A stretch of 64,000 nt of DNA from JBEEOW01 sp041191405 (GCA_041191405.1 JBEEOW010000011.1:46369-110368), one strand, 5' to 3'. Counted from the first letter of the stretch, positions 1 through 7,563 are shown. Program-made: numbers and translations. Notes: generated from the sequence alone by a model not told the origin.

Positions 1-1029
1 AACATCAGGTTTTACTTCATTAATCATCAATGTTTCGGCTGTTGGTTTAATTTCTCCATCAGCATCAAAATTATCATCATTAAATGGTACAAATTCATAA
101 AAAATGCCTCCATTGAGCACCAATTTCATAGATTTTGTATTGGGCGAAGTTTGAAAAGCGATAAAACCCTCAGAGGCTAAATAAGTTTCAATATAAACCA
201 ATGGCTTGGCAAGTAATTTTTCAAAGCTCTTTTTATAAGGTTCAAACGCAACGCCACCGTGACAAAAAACATATAAATTTGGCCAAATATCGTGTATAGT
301 TTTAACTTTATAATGTTCAATAATGCGTTCCATCATAATCTGAATCCACGCAGGAACACCAACAATATAGCCAACATCCCATTTCGAGGCATTTTCAACT
401 ATTTCATTTAATTTGCTTTCCCAGTCTCTATTTTTGGCAATTTTTTTACCGGGTTTATAAAAATGCTGAAACCAAAAAGGAATTTTACTTGTACTAATTC
501 CACTTAAATCGCCTTCGAAATAAGTACCATTAAATTGCAAATGCGTACTTCCACCGAGCATTAAAATACGTTTTTCAAAAATATCTTTTGGCAAATCAAA
601 TTCAGCCAAACTTAACATTTGCTTTACACTCGTTTTTTTAATTGCCTTCAGCATAGCCTTTGTTAAAGGAATATGTTTGGTACTAGCCTCTGAGGTGCCA
701 CTACTTAAAGCAAAATATTTCACTTTTCCTGGCCAAGTAATATCTTCTTCCCCATTTAAGTTTTTATGCCACCATTCTTTAAAAATAGAATTATAGGTAT
801 AAATGGGAATTTCAGATTTAAATGCTTGATATAATGAGCTTTGTGAAGTAATGTTTTTGTTGAATATGATGTCTGAAAAGTTATAATATTGTCCGAATTC
901 TGTAAACTCCGCTTTATTTAGCAATTTTATTAACTGTTTTTTTTGAAGTATAAATGGATCTATTGTTTCTGATTTGAAATTTTTGCTTAAATCTAATCCC
1001 TTTTTGAGCAAAGTACCTAATATTGCCAT
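1..1029 (-). CDS. GH3-family (auxin-responsive promoter type) acyl-acid amide synthetase-like protein, C-terminus cut off
   Basis: Translating the minus strand from the ATG at 1029 gives 343 uninterrupted codons running off the left edge of the window. The protein begins MAILGTLLKKGLDLS and contains the GH3 hallmarks: a Ser/Thr-rich nucleotide loop (YFALSSGTSEASTKHIP, about residues 101-117) and, near the cut end, a YLASEGFIAFQ segment. GH3 proteins belong to the ANL adenylating superfamily; plant members conjugate amino acids to hormone acids, while the substrate of the bacterial members is unknown. The family is about 500 residues, so about one third is missing. It is divergent from the yggS-like gene to its right. 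I am confident in the family but not in any specific reaction. Confidence 0.85.
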   Translation of the reverse strand, partial: MAILGTLLKKGLDLSKNFKSETIDPFILQKKQLIKLLNKAEFTEFGQYYNFSDIIFNKNITSQSSLYQAFKSEIPIYTYNSIFKEWWHKNLNGEEDITWPGKVKYFALSSGTSEASTKHIPLTKAMLKAIKKTSVKQMLSLAEFDLPKDIFEKRILMLGGSTHLQFNGTYFEGDLSGISTSKIPFWFQHFYKPGKKIAKNRDWESKLNEIVENASKWDVGYIVGVPAWIQIMMERIIEHYKVKTIHDIWPNLYVFCHGGVAFEPYKKSFEKLLAKPLVYIETYLASEGFIAFQTSPNTKSMKLVLNGGIFYEFVPFNDDNFDADGEIKPTAETLMINEVKPDV

Positions 1030-1068
1030 AATTTCATTATTTAATGTAAATCCTCACACTTTTCCTTG

Positions 1069-1076
1069 TATTTTTG
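1069..1076 (+). promoter_or_regulatory. Possible Bacteroidota -7 box (TATTTTTG) upstream of the yggS-like gene
   Basis: The octamer matches the Bacteroidota -7 consensus TAnnTTTG, but no clear -33 TTTG lies about 20 bases upstream and the leader to the ATG at 1201 would be long (about 117 nt). In DNA this AT-rich such a match can arise by chance, so this is only a candidate. Confidence 0.25.
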
Positions 1077-1200
1077 TGGTACTCAAAATAATACATTGAT
1101 TATTACTAAATCATTAACTAAAATTAAAATTCATTGATGTTTCAATAAGTTTTAAATAATAATTGTAAATATTTGCACCAAACTCTACTGATGTTATAAG

Positions 1201-1872
1201 ATGGAATACATTAAAAGAAACTTAGATATATTACTAAATAAAATTGAAGGTACAGGTTGTCAATTGGTTGCAGTAACAAAAACGCATCCTATTGAAGTGC
1301 TTGATTATACTTATAAATTAGGTTTTAAGCGTTTTGGTGAAAACAAAGTGCAAGAAATGTGCGACAAGCAAGTGCAACTTCCTGCTGATGTTGATTGGCA
1401 TTTAATTGGACATTTACAAAGTAATAAAGTAAAATATGCAGCTCCTTTTACGTCTTTAATTCATGGAGTAGATTCGTTTTCATTGTTGCAAAAAATTAAT
1501 AAACAAGCACTTAAAAATAACAGAACCATTAATTGTTTACTTCAATTACATATTGCTCAGGAAGAAACTAAATTTGGTTTAGACGAATCTGAGCTAAAAA
1601 CAATTTTAGATAATCCTGCATTTTATGAGTTGAAAAATATTAAAATTAAGGGTTTGATGGGTATGGCTAGTAATACGGATAATCAAAATCAAGTACGAGC
1701 TGAATTTAGAGGTTTAAAAACTCTTTGGGACTCAATAAAACAAAACTACCAAAACGAAAGAGTTGATATACAAACACTTTCAATGGGAATGAGTGGCGAT
1801 TACCAAATTGCTATTGAGGAAGGTAGTACTTTGATTAGAGTTGGTAGTGCCATATTTGGTAATAGAGGGTAA
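1201..1872 (+). CDS. yggS: YggS/PLPBP-family pyridoxal phosphate homeostasis protein
   Basis: This 223-residue protein is the usual length for the family and shows its signatures: VAVTKTHP with the likely PLP lysine at K27, FGENKVQEM around residues 46-54, DWHLIGHLQSNKVK around 65-78, GLMGMAS, and the C-terminal SMGMSGDYQIAIEEGST phosphate-binding stretch. Family members bind PLP as a single TIM-barrel domain without known catalysis and buffer PLP and amino/keto acid pools in the cytosol. The gene is 36 bases upstream of the ThiF/MoeB-like gene on the same strand, so the two may be cotranscribed. The start is the first ATG and leaves a family-like N-terminus. Confidence 0.93.
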   Translation: MEYIKRNLDILLNKIEGTGCQLVAVTKTHPIEVLDYTYKLGFKRFGENKVQEMCDKQVQLPADVDWHLIGHLQSNKVKYAAPFTSLIHGVDSFSLLQKINKQALKNNRTINCLLQLHIAQEETKFGLDESELKTILDNPAFYELKNIKIKGLMGMASNTDNQNQVRAEFRGLKTLWDSIKQNYQNERVDIQTLSMGMSGDYQIAIEEGSTLIRVGSAIFGNRG

Positions 1873-1908
1873 AAATATATATAAAATTTTTCAGTAAAAA
1901 TTAAAATC

Positions 1909-2937
1909 ATGTCACGCTACCACCGACAAATAATTTTACCAGAAATTGGTTTAGAAGGTCAAGCTAAATTAAGCAAAGCTAAAGTATTAGTTATTGGTGC
2001 TGGCGGACTTGGTTGTCCGGTGTTAAGTTATTTAACTGGTGCTGGAGTTGGTACTATCGGAATCATTGATAATGATACCATTAGTGAAACAAATTTACAT
2101 CGACAAGTATTGTATCAAACTGCACAAATTGGGAATTTTAAAGCAGAAACCGCTGTATTAAATCTAAAAAAACTCAATCCAGAAATTGAATTTGAAACTT
2201 ATACAGATTGGTTAACTGTCGAAAATGCACTAGATGTTATTACAAAATACGATATAATAGTAGATGCAAGTGATAATTTTGCAACAAGATATTTAGTAAA
2301 TGATTCTTGTGTAATTTTGAATAAACCGTTTGTTTTTGCAGCTATTCAAGGTTTTGAAGCACAAGTTTCGGTTTTTAATTACAAATCCGGACCAACTTAC
2401 AGATGTTTATTTCCAGAACCGCCAACTGATGCTCCTGATTGTAATACTTTGGGTGTTTTGGGAGTTCTGCCAAGTATTGCAGGAAGTTTTCAAGCAAATG
2501 AAGTATTAAAAATAATATTAGAAATTGGAGAGGTTTTGAGCGGTAAATTATTAATTTATAATACTTTACAAAACTCTTTTTTAACTTTAAACTTTGTAAA
2601 AAACGCTAAAAACACTCAAATTACAAAACTACAATCAAGCTATAATTTCAGTTGCGATGTTCCATCTGAAAATATTAGTTTAGAGGAGTTATTAAAATTA
2701 AAAAATCAAAACAAAAACCTGACAATCATTGATTTACGAGAAAAAAACGAAGTAAATTTTTTTGATATTGAAGATGCAATCCAAATCCCTTTAAGCTTAT
2801 TGCCATTTCAATTAAATAAACTCGATAAAAACAATTCTCTGGTACTATTTTGTGCAACTGGCACTAGAAGTACTAAAGCAAAAGTATTTTTAAAAGAACA
2901 AGGTTTTGAAAATGTTGTGTTGTTGAAACAAGAATAA
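1909..2937 (+). CDS. MoeB/ThiF-family E1-like adenylyltransferase with C-terminal rhodanese domain
   Basis: The 342-residue protein has an E1-like domain followed by a rhodanese domain. The nucleotide loop GAGGLG is at residues 30-35, followed by the acidic strand IIDNDTISETNLHRQ and the DASDNFATRY motif. The rhodanese domain occupies about residues 255-342 with the active loop CATGTRS (Cys315). Such proteins adenylate the C-terminal Gly-Gly of MoaD/ThiS-like carriers and, through the rhodanese, pass on sulfur for molybdopterin or thiamine biosynthesis. The paired CxxC zinc motifs of classical MoeB are not there: the first reads TYRC and no second pair follows. Which carrier it serves cannot be decided, because no moaD or thiS gene lies nearby. 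Confidence 0.88.
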   Translation: MSRYHRQIILPEIGLEGQAKLSKAKVLVIGAGGLGCPVLSYLTGAGVGTIGIIDNDTISETNLHRQVLYQTAQIGNFKAETAVLNLKKLNPEIEFETYTDWLTVENALDVITKYDIIVDASDNFATRYLVNDSCVILNKPFVFAAIQGFEAQVSVFNYKSGPTYRCLFPEPPTDAPDCNTLGVLGVLPSIAGSFQANEVLKIILEIGEVLSGKLLIYNTLQNSFLTLNFVKNAKNTQITKLQSSYNFSCDVPSENISLEELLKLKNQNKNLTIIDLREKNEVNFFDIEDAIQIPLSLLPFQLNKLDKNNSLVLFCATGTRSTKAKVFLKEQGFENVVLLKQE

Positions 2938-3020
2938 AGACTTAAGATAAAAGACGAAAGACTTAAGATTTTAGACATTTCATATCTATAATCTTAAGTC
3001 TTCCGTCTTAAGTCTTTAAT
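2938..3020. repeat. Inverted GACTTAAGA repeat cluster between convergent genes
   Basis: Two forward copies of AGACTTAAGAT-like units (about 2939-2971) face two reverse copies (about 2991-3018) across a short spacer. The whole stretch could fold into an imperfect hairpin between the two convergent genes and may act as a bidirectional terminator. The same unit recurs at five other intergenic places in this window, so it is a repeat family and not a private terminator. Confidence 0.7.
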
Positions 3021-3032
3021 CTAATCTAAATC

Positions 3033-4622
3033 TTAACTAAAATACTTCAATTGAATCACTTCTTTTTCAGTTAAATGTCTCCAGTGACCACGAGGTAAAT
3101 CTTTTTTGGTTAAAGATGCATACATCACTCTATCCAAACGAACTACTTCGTATCCAAAATGCTCAAACATACGACGAACAATTCTGTTTTTACCTGAGTG
3201 AATTTCAATTCCTAAAATACCAAATTTCTCGTCAATGTGTGCTACTTCGTCAGGTTTCACAAAACCATCTTCAAGTGTAACTCCATTTTGTAAAGTCTCA
3301 AAATCCTCACGAGACATTGGCTTATCTAACTGAACTTCATATATTTTACGAATATTTGTTGATGGATGCGCTAATTTTTGCGATAACTCTCCATCATTCG
3401 TTAATAATAAAATTCCAGTAGTATTTCTATCCAAACGCCCAACAGGGTAAATACGCTCATTACCAACATTGGCAACAAGTTGCATTACAGTTTTGCGTTC
3501 TTGTGGATCACGAGTTGTTGTGATAAAATCTTTAGGTTTGTTCAATAAAACGTAAGTCATTTTTTCACGTTTTAAAGTTCTGTCACCATATTTAATAGTA
3601 TCAGTTGGTTGCACTTTGTAACCCATTTCAGTTACAACTGAACCGTTTACAGTAATTTCCCCAGCTTCAATTAATAAATCGGCATCTCTACGTGAACAAA
3701 TTCCAGCATTAGCAATAAAACGATTCAAACGAATACCATCTTCATTTTTAACGCCGATTTTCTCTTTTCTGAATTTGTTTTGTTTTTCTTCTAAAGCTTT
3801 AAACTTACCAAAATCGTAACTTGGAGCTTCTAGTGGATTTTTAACCAAAGGTTTAGCCTCTTTACTTGTTGATAGTGTTGGAGCACCTGTAACGTCTGAA
3901 TTATCAATACGTCCACGTTTTTCTTTTGCAGTTTTTACTCTTGCTTTGCGTTCAAAACCATCTGGAGTAATAATCACAACCTCTTTTTTCTCTTTTACTA
4001 AACGAGTTTTCAACCAAGGTTTATCTTTTACAGTACCTTGTGAAGCTTCTCTATTTAAAAATTTCTTAGTAACGGTTGGTTTTGTTGCTGAAAATGGTTT
4101 ATCAGACGATTTTTTTGCATAAGGACGAGCATTTGGTCTGTTGCTGTCAAATGTTCGTTCAGCCCTATCTGCACCTGGAGCTGTGTATGGACCTTTTGAA
4201 CGTGGTCTGTCCGATGAAGATGTTTTTTCATACCTATCAGCACTTGGTTTGCCAGTTGCATAAGGTTTATCAGCATATGGTCTACCAGAACCAGAAGATT
4301 TAGGTCTGTTACCTTCAAATTTTCTTTCTCCACCTCTTTCAGAAGCAGGTTTTGAAGAAGAATACGGTCTTTCTGATGATGAAGTAGTTTTTGAATAACC
4401 TGCAGAACGAGGTTTTGCATCTCTATCAAAACTTCTTTCGCCTCTAGTTTCAGAAGCAGTTTTTGATGAGGAAAAAGATCTACCTGTAGATGATGAAGAT
4501 CTTGAATCTGGGCGAGCTGATGATGAGCTTCTTCCCTTGTTAGTTGATGAGCCAGCTCTATTAGTTGACCCTGTCGCAGTTCTGCCATCTCGGCCTTTGC
4601 GTGAATTTGTATTGTCTCTCAT
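3033..4622 (-). CDS. rluB: RsuA/RluB-family 23S rRNA pseudouridine synthase with long disordered N-terminal extension
   Basis: The C-terminal 233 residues are a complete RsuA/RluB-type enzyme: an S4 RNA-binding domain from residue 297 (IRLNRFIANAGICSRRDAD), then the catalytic domain with the motif GRLDRNTTGILLLTNDG, whose Asp398 is the expected catalytic residue, and the ending RRMFEHFGYEVVRLDRV. It converts a uridine in ribosomal RNA to pseudouridine. The first 296 residues are low-complexity, rich in Ser, Arg, Gly and Lys, with repeated RPYSSSKPASE-like and SDRPRS-like units, and probably form a disordered RNA-binding arm. Such tails are known on Bacteroidota members of this family, but this one is more than half the protein. 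The symbol rluB is by family resemblance; rsuA or rluE specificity is not excluded. Confidence 0.88.
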   Translation of the reverse strand: MRDNTNSRKGRDGRTATGSTNRAGSSTNKGRSSSSARPDSRSSSSTGRSFSSSKTASETRGERSFDRDAKPRSAGYSKTTSSSERPYSSSKPASERGGERKFEGNRPKSSGSGRPYADKPYATGKPSADRYEKTSSSDRPRSKGPYTAPGADRAERTFDSNRPNARPYAKKSSDKPFSATKPTVTKKFLNREASQGTVKDKPWLKTRLVKEKKEVVIITPDGFERKARVKTAKEKRGRIDNSDVTGAPTLSTSKEAKPLVKNPLEAPSYDFGKFKALEEKQNKFRKEKIGVKNEDGIRLNRFIANAGICSRRDADLLIEAGEITVNGSVVTEMGYKVQPTDTIKYGDRTLKREKMTYVLLNKPKDFITTTRDPQERKTVMQLVANVGNERIYPVGRLDRNTTGILLLTNDGELSQKLAHPSTNIRKIYEVQLDKPMSREDFETLQNGVTLEDGFVKPDEVAHIDEKFGILGIEIHSGKNRIVRRMFEHFGYEVVRLDRVMYASLTKKDLPRGHWRHLTEKEVIQLKYFS

Positions 4623-4665
4623 TTCAAGTGTACAGTAATCACTACTGTGAAAATATTTCTATTTA

Positions 4666-4673
4666 CAAAGGTA
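4666..4673 (-). promoter_or_regulatory. Candidate -7 box (TACCTTTG) of the pseudouridine synthase gene
   Basis: Read on the minus strand the octamer fits TAnnTTTG and lies 43 bases upstream of the ATG at 4622. The same octamer stands upstream of the DEAD-box helicase at 63788-63795. No convincing -33 TTTG is visible. Confidence 0.35.
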
Positions 4674-4804
4674 TATGATTATCTTGTAAAAAGCTATTTT
4701 ATTGAGAGATAAGTTATTGAGATAATAAAAATGATTCAAATATGGAATTTAATTTTTTTAAAAATAGAGAATCAAATATTTTAATTTAGGTTAGAAAAAA
4801 AATC

Positions 4805-4848
4805 AACGAAAAGTCCTTTAAATTGTTAGACTTAAAGTACTTTTCGTT
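4805..4848 (-). terminator. Hairpin of truncated tRNA unit 1
   Basis: The arms AACGAAAAGTCCTTTAA and TTAAAGTACTTTTCGTT pair almost perfectly around a short loop. It closes the leftmost (most distal) truncated tRNA-like unit on the minus strand and has the form of a factor-independent terminator. Confidence 0.6.
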
Positions 4849-4851
4849 GAG

Positions 4852-4910
4852 TCGGGGTAGCAGGATTTAAAGCAACATCCTTCCCGATTTCAATACGTAA
4901 CGAGATGCAT
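4852..4910 (-). pseudogene. Truncated tRNA-Pro-like remnant 1
   Basis: On the minus strand this ends with the tRNA-Pro 3' strand CCTGCTACCCCGA but lacks the 5' acceptor strand and the first half of the D arm. It is the most decayed of the three copies: its anticodon stem no longer pairs cleanly (TTACG against a TCGGGA-like arm) and its T loop reads TTTAAA where the real gene has TTCGAA. Confidence 0.7.
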
Positions 4911-4914
4911 AAAA

Positions 4915-4958
4915 CAAAAAAAGTCCTTTAAATCGTTAGACTTAAAAGACTTTTAGTT
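4915..4958 (-). terminator. Hairpin of truncated tRNA unit 2
   Basis: Arms AAAAGTCCTTTAA and TTAAAAGACTTTT pair with one or two mismatches, and on the minus strand the hairpin ends in a T-run. It follows the second tRNA-like remnant. Confidence 0.6.
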
Positions 4959-4961
4959 GAG

Positions 4962-5016
4962 TCGGGGTAGCAGGATTTAAACTACAACCTTCCCGTTCAA
5001 TTCGGGACGAGATACC
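4962..5016 (-). pseudogene. Truncated tRNA-Pro-like remnant 2
   Basis: On the minus strand it starts near GGTATCTCG, matching the GGTATCGCG at the 3' side of the D arm of the real tRNA-Pro, and ends with the shared CCTGCTACCCCGA. The anticodon stem TCCCG/CGGGA is fully paired with a seven-base loop whose central triplet is TTG, not TGG. The acceptor 5' strand is missing, so a normal mature tRNA cannot form. Confidence 0.7.
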
Positions 5017-5059
5017 ATAAAAAAAGACTTACCATTTATCATGATTAGTCTTCGTTGAG

Positions 5060-5114
5060 TCGGGGTAGCAGGATAAAACTACGACCTTCCCGTTCAATAC
5101 GGGACGAGAAACCA
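5060..5114 (-). pseudogene. Truncated tRNA-Pro-like remnant 3
   Basis: This is the copy closest to the functional gene. It again has the TCCCG/CGGGA anticodon stem with central TTG and the shared 3' strand, but it has lost a few bases in the T arm (TTTTATCC where the real gene has TTCGAATCC). The hairpin below it (about 5025-5052) is diverged from the other three. Confidence 0.7.
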
Positions 5115-5120
5115 TAAACA

Positions 5121-5160
5121 AAAAAAGTCCTTCAAATCGTTAAACTTAAAGGACTTTTCG
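5121..5160 (-). terminator. Rho-independent terminator of tRNA-Pro
   Basis: Just after the tRNA 3' end on the minus strand, the arms AAAAGTCCTTTAAG and TTGAAGGACTTTT pair around a short loop and run into seven T residues. Confidence 0.75.
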
Positions 5161-5165
5161 TTGAG

Positions 5166-5239
5166 TCGGGGTAGCAGGATTCGAACCTACGACCTCCTGC
5201 TCCCAAAGCAGGCGCGATACCGGGCTACGCTATACCCCG
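5166..5239 (-). tRNA. tRNA-Pro(TGG)
   Basis: On the minus strand the 74-base gene folds as a cloverleaf. The acceptor stem is CGGGGTA/TACCCCG with discriminator A. The anticodon arm is CCTGC-TTTGGGA-GCAGG with anticodon TGG, and the T arm holds GTTCGAATCC. CCA is not encoded. It lies 33 bases downstream of tRNA-Ser and shares its promoter. Three truncated copies of its 3' part follow downstream. Confidence 0.95.
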
Positions 5240-5272
5240 AAATGGTATCACAAATTAACAAAAAACAATATG

Positions 5273-5359
5273 CGGAGAGGGAGGGATTCGAACCCTCGGT
5301 ACCGTTGCCAGTACGTCAGTTTAGCAAACTGGTGCTTTAGGCCACTCAGCCACCTCTCC
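5273..5359 (-). tRNA. tRNA-Ser(GCT)
   Basis: The 87-base minus-strand gene has acceptor stem GGAGAGG/CCTCTCC with discriminator G, a D arm starting GGCTGAG, anticodon loop TTTGCTAAA (anticodon GCT, reading AGC and AGU), the long variable arm expected of tRNA-Ser, and the T loop GGTTCGAATCC. CCA is not encoded. It is the first gene of a two-tRNA unit with tRNA-Pro. Confidence 0.95.
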
Positions 5360-5387
5360 GTATTAAGTGTTTTCCTTAATTGGTTCA

Positions 5388-5418
5388 CAAAAGTAGTTTT
5401 TATTTTTGAAATTCCAAA
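5388..5418 (-). promoter_or_regulatory. Bacteroidota-type promoter of the tRNA-Ser/tRNA-Pro unit
   Basis: On the minus strand TTTG (5415-5418) is followed after 19 bases by TACTTTTG (5388-5395). This is an exact fit to the -33 TTTG / -7 TAnnTTTG promoter described for Bacteroidota, and transcription would start about 20 bases before tRNA-Ser. It is the best promoter I can see in the window and supports the phylum assignment. Confidence 0.7.
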
Positions 5419-5528
5419 CTTATTAAAGCAAGTTTTTGGTATAATTTTAAATTAATTTTATATCATTCTATATTTCAATTCGATACAAATAGATTTATTT
5501 TTTAATTTATTTTAAACTAAATTTGTAT

Positions 5529-6488
5529 ATGTTTTTTAATAAACCAATTGGAAATATAGAATTTTATATGCTACTCTTTTTCGGAGTATTCTACTTACTT
5601 TTTATAGGTAAAATGATTTGGGTTGCTTTTCAGTTAAAATCTTCAATTAAATATTTAATTTTTAAATTTTTACTTAGAACATCCTATTTCCTACTAATTA
5701 TTATTTCAAGTTTAGGTCCTGGCTTTGGAGATTCAAAAGAAGAAATTGAAGTAAAACAAAAAAATATTTTACTTTCAATAGATATGTCAAAATCAATGCT
5801 ATGTAATGACATTGCTCCAAATAGAATTTCAAAAGCTAAACTATCTTTAAAAAAACTAAACGAACTTATTGGAAATGAACATATTGCTTTAAGTATTTAT
5901 AGTCAAAATTCATATTTAGTTTGTCCATTTACCTTAGATAAGTCTGCAATAAATACTTATATTGAATCACTTTCACCTCATCATATTATTGAAAATTATG
6001 GCACAAATCCTGAAAGTGCATTTAAGTTAGCAATTAATCAATTTAAGTCAAAAGCTAAAAATGAAGCTAACATTTTTATTCTAGTTTCTGATGGTGAAAA
6101 TTTAAAAAATGTGTCAGAAGATATAATTAAACAACTGAAAGATAATAATATAATTGTAGTTTTAGTTGGGATAGGTTCAGAAAAGGGCTCTCCTATTCCT
6201 GCTGCTGTTGGACATTATTTACAAGGAAATGGAAAAATTGCAATTTCATATTTGCATAAAAATGACTTAAAAAATTTAGCATTTATCTTAAATGGGAAAT
6301 ATTATGAAATAAATGAGATATTTAATGAAACAGAAACTCTTGCTAATTATATAAATAATTTGGAAGGTATTAGTATTGGAAAAATAGTTGTAGATACAAA
6401 ATCAAATAAATATTTTTATTTTTTAATATTAGCTTTAGTTTTGATTTGTTTTGATGTATTAATACCTGTAAAAAGTATAAGAATTTGA
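5529..6488 (+). CDS. BatA/BatB-like von Willebrand factor A domain membrane protein
   Basis: About 319 residues with two N-terminal membrane segments (about 10-31 and 45-66), a VWA domain and one C-terminal membrane segment, the standard BatA/BatB topology. The metal-ion-dependent adhesion site is intact: DMSKS (DxSxS near residue 85), a Thr in GTNPES and the Asp of VSDGEN. I start at ATG 5529; an in-frame TTG at 5523 gives only two more residues. The next gene overlaps by 4 bases and encodes a BatC-like TPR protein, so they probably work together in the cell envelope. No MoxR-type ATPase or other bat gene adjoins, which is unusual for Bat operons. The function of Bat proteins (aerotolerance, stress) is poorly defined. 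Confidence 0.82.
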   Translation: MFFNKPIGNIEFYMLLFFGVFYLLFIGKMIWVAFQLKSSIKYLIFKFLLRTSYFLLIIISSLGPGFGDSKEEIEVKQKNILLSIDMSKSMLCNDIAPNRISKAKLSLKKLNELIGNEHIALSIYSQNSYLVCPFTLDKSAINTYIESLSPHHIIENYGTNPESAFKLAINQFKSKAKNEANIFILVSDGENLKNVSEDIIKQLKDNNIIVVLVGIGSEKGSPIPAAVGHYLQGNGKIAISYLHKNDLKNLAFILNGKYYEINEIFNETETLANYINNLEGISIGKIVVDTKSNKYFYFLILALVLICFDVLIPVKSIRI

Positions 6489-7492
6489 AATCTGTAATTG
6501 TCATATTAATAATAATGCTTCAAAGTCTTTTTAATTTAGATGCGATATCTGATGAGAATTTTTTGAAGAAAAATGCTGAAAATTATTACTATTCAAACAA
6601 TTACTTAAAAACCATTTTCAGCCTACAAAAACTAAGTAAGGATAATGATAATATATATTCAATTAACTTAAATCTGGCGCATAGTTATTTTAATTTAAAA
6701 CAATATACGAATGCTTATAGAATATATAAAAAAAGTTTACAATCATCAGATAAAATTGTACAAAGTATTGCTTTAATGCAAATAGGATTAATCCACGCAA
6801 TTACAGCTCAAGAAATGCAAACAAATTCATTGTTAAAAAAGAATGCAAATAATCACTATTTAAAATCATTAAAATATATAAAACAATCAATTTTGGCTAA
6901 TCCAGAGAATGATATTGCTAGATTAAATTATGAAATTTTAGCCAATAATGTTTCTCTTAATAATTTAAAATTAGAATCGTTAATCTATAAACCAAAAGAG
7001 AAATCGAACAAAACAAAATCAAAAAAAGTTGATTCTCAAAAAAGAAAACAGAAAAATGATGAAATAAATGAGCAAAACACTCTAGGTAAAAGTGAAATAA
7101 AATCTGAGAAAGAGACTGAGAATAAAGGATTAAGTGCTCAAAACTCTTCTCAAGGTTCAAAAGAAAACAAGCAAACTAACACACAAGAATCAGCCCAAGG
7201 AATGAATGCAAAGTTAACTGATGATAGTGGGCATTTACAAGGTGGGATTGACCAAAATAAAGGTTTAGCAAGCGACAAAGGTAAGCATCATGGTAAAATC
7301 GATATCGAAAAAAAGACAGATACTGATGAAAAACCACAAATGAATAAAAATAAACTTAAATCATTAAGAATAAGTGAAGAAGCTGCTTTGAAAATTTTAG
7401 ACGAAATGCAACAAAATGAAAAGCAATTTTTACAACATTATTACTTAAAACCTGATGTAAAAGGTAAACCCAATTACAAGCAAAAATGGTAA
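6485..7492 (+). CDS. BatC-like periplasmic tetratricopeptide-repeat protein
   Basis: The 335-residue product has an N-terminal hydrophobic export signal (VIVILIIMLQSLFNL), helical repeats of TPR type over about residues 25-155 (for example NLAHSYFNLKQYTNAYRIYKK), a long charged Lys/Gln/Glu-rich linker and a conserved-looking basic C-terminal tail. That order matches BatC proteins. The start is a TTG at 6485 overlapping the stop of the upstream VWA gene; the first ATG would remove part of the signal peptide, so TTG is preferred, but not with certainty. Tight coupling suggests a stoichiometric complex with the VWA protein. Confidence 0.75.
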   Translation: MKSVIVILIIMLQSLFNLDAISDENFLKKNAENYYYSNNYLKTIFSLQKLSKDNDNIYSINLNLAHSYFNLKQYTNAYRIYKKSLQSSDKIVQSIALMQIGLIHAITAQEMQTNSLLKKNANNHYLKSLKYIKQSILANPENDIARLNYEILANNVSLNNLKLESLIYKPKEKSNKTKSKKVDSQKRKQKNDEINEQNTLGKSEIKSEKETENKGLSAQNSSQGSKENKQTNTQESAQGMNAKLTDDSGHLQGGIDQNKGLASDKGKHHGKIDIEKKTDTDEKPQMNKNKLKSLRISEEAALKILDEMQQNEKQFLQHYYLKPDVKGKPNYKQKW

Positions 7493-7563
7493 AATAGCTT
7501 AAAATCCTCGAATTGTTTTACTCCATTATTTAAATATAATACAATAAGTTAACAATATCATGA

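Larger units (their letters stand above)
4799..5160 (-). repeat. Tandem array: truncated tRNA-Pro-like unit plus hairpin, three copies downstream of tRNA-Pro
   Basis: This 360-base stretch, the main gene-free region of the window, is occupied by about 100-base units. On the minus strand each unit has a tRNA-like 3' portion ending CCTGCTACCCCGA, as in the real tRNA-Pro, followed by CTCAAC and a hairpin with arms AAAAGTCCTTTAA-like and a T-run. The functional tRNA-Pro (5166-5239) heads the array and its terminator hairpin (5121-5160) is the prototype for the others. The units resemble each other more than the real gene, in particular in sharing a TTCCCGTTCAA block on the plus strand in two of the three. 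Tandem duplication of the 3' part of the tRNA with its terminator explains the layout. Confidence 0.85.

Noticed and set aside
4055..4588. 177-codon frame inside the pseudouridine synthase gene
   Set aside because: It is an alternative frame of the low-complexity arm; its Leu/His/Gln-rich composition is produced by the repeated codons.
4799..5160. CRISPR array interpretation of the regularly spaced repeats
   Set aside because: The units are about 100 bases, carry tRNA and terminator sequence, and have no unique spacers of constant length or cas genes.
4852..5166. Attachment site duplication by an integrative element
   Set aside because: No integrase or phage gene is near, and there are three tandem copies with their terminators, not a single displaced tRNA end.
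5270..5455. Open frame of 61 codons over the tRNA-Ser gene
   Set aside because: It lies on the opposite strand of a perfect tRNA-Ser cloverleaf and has no protein-like features beyond the tRNA sequence.
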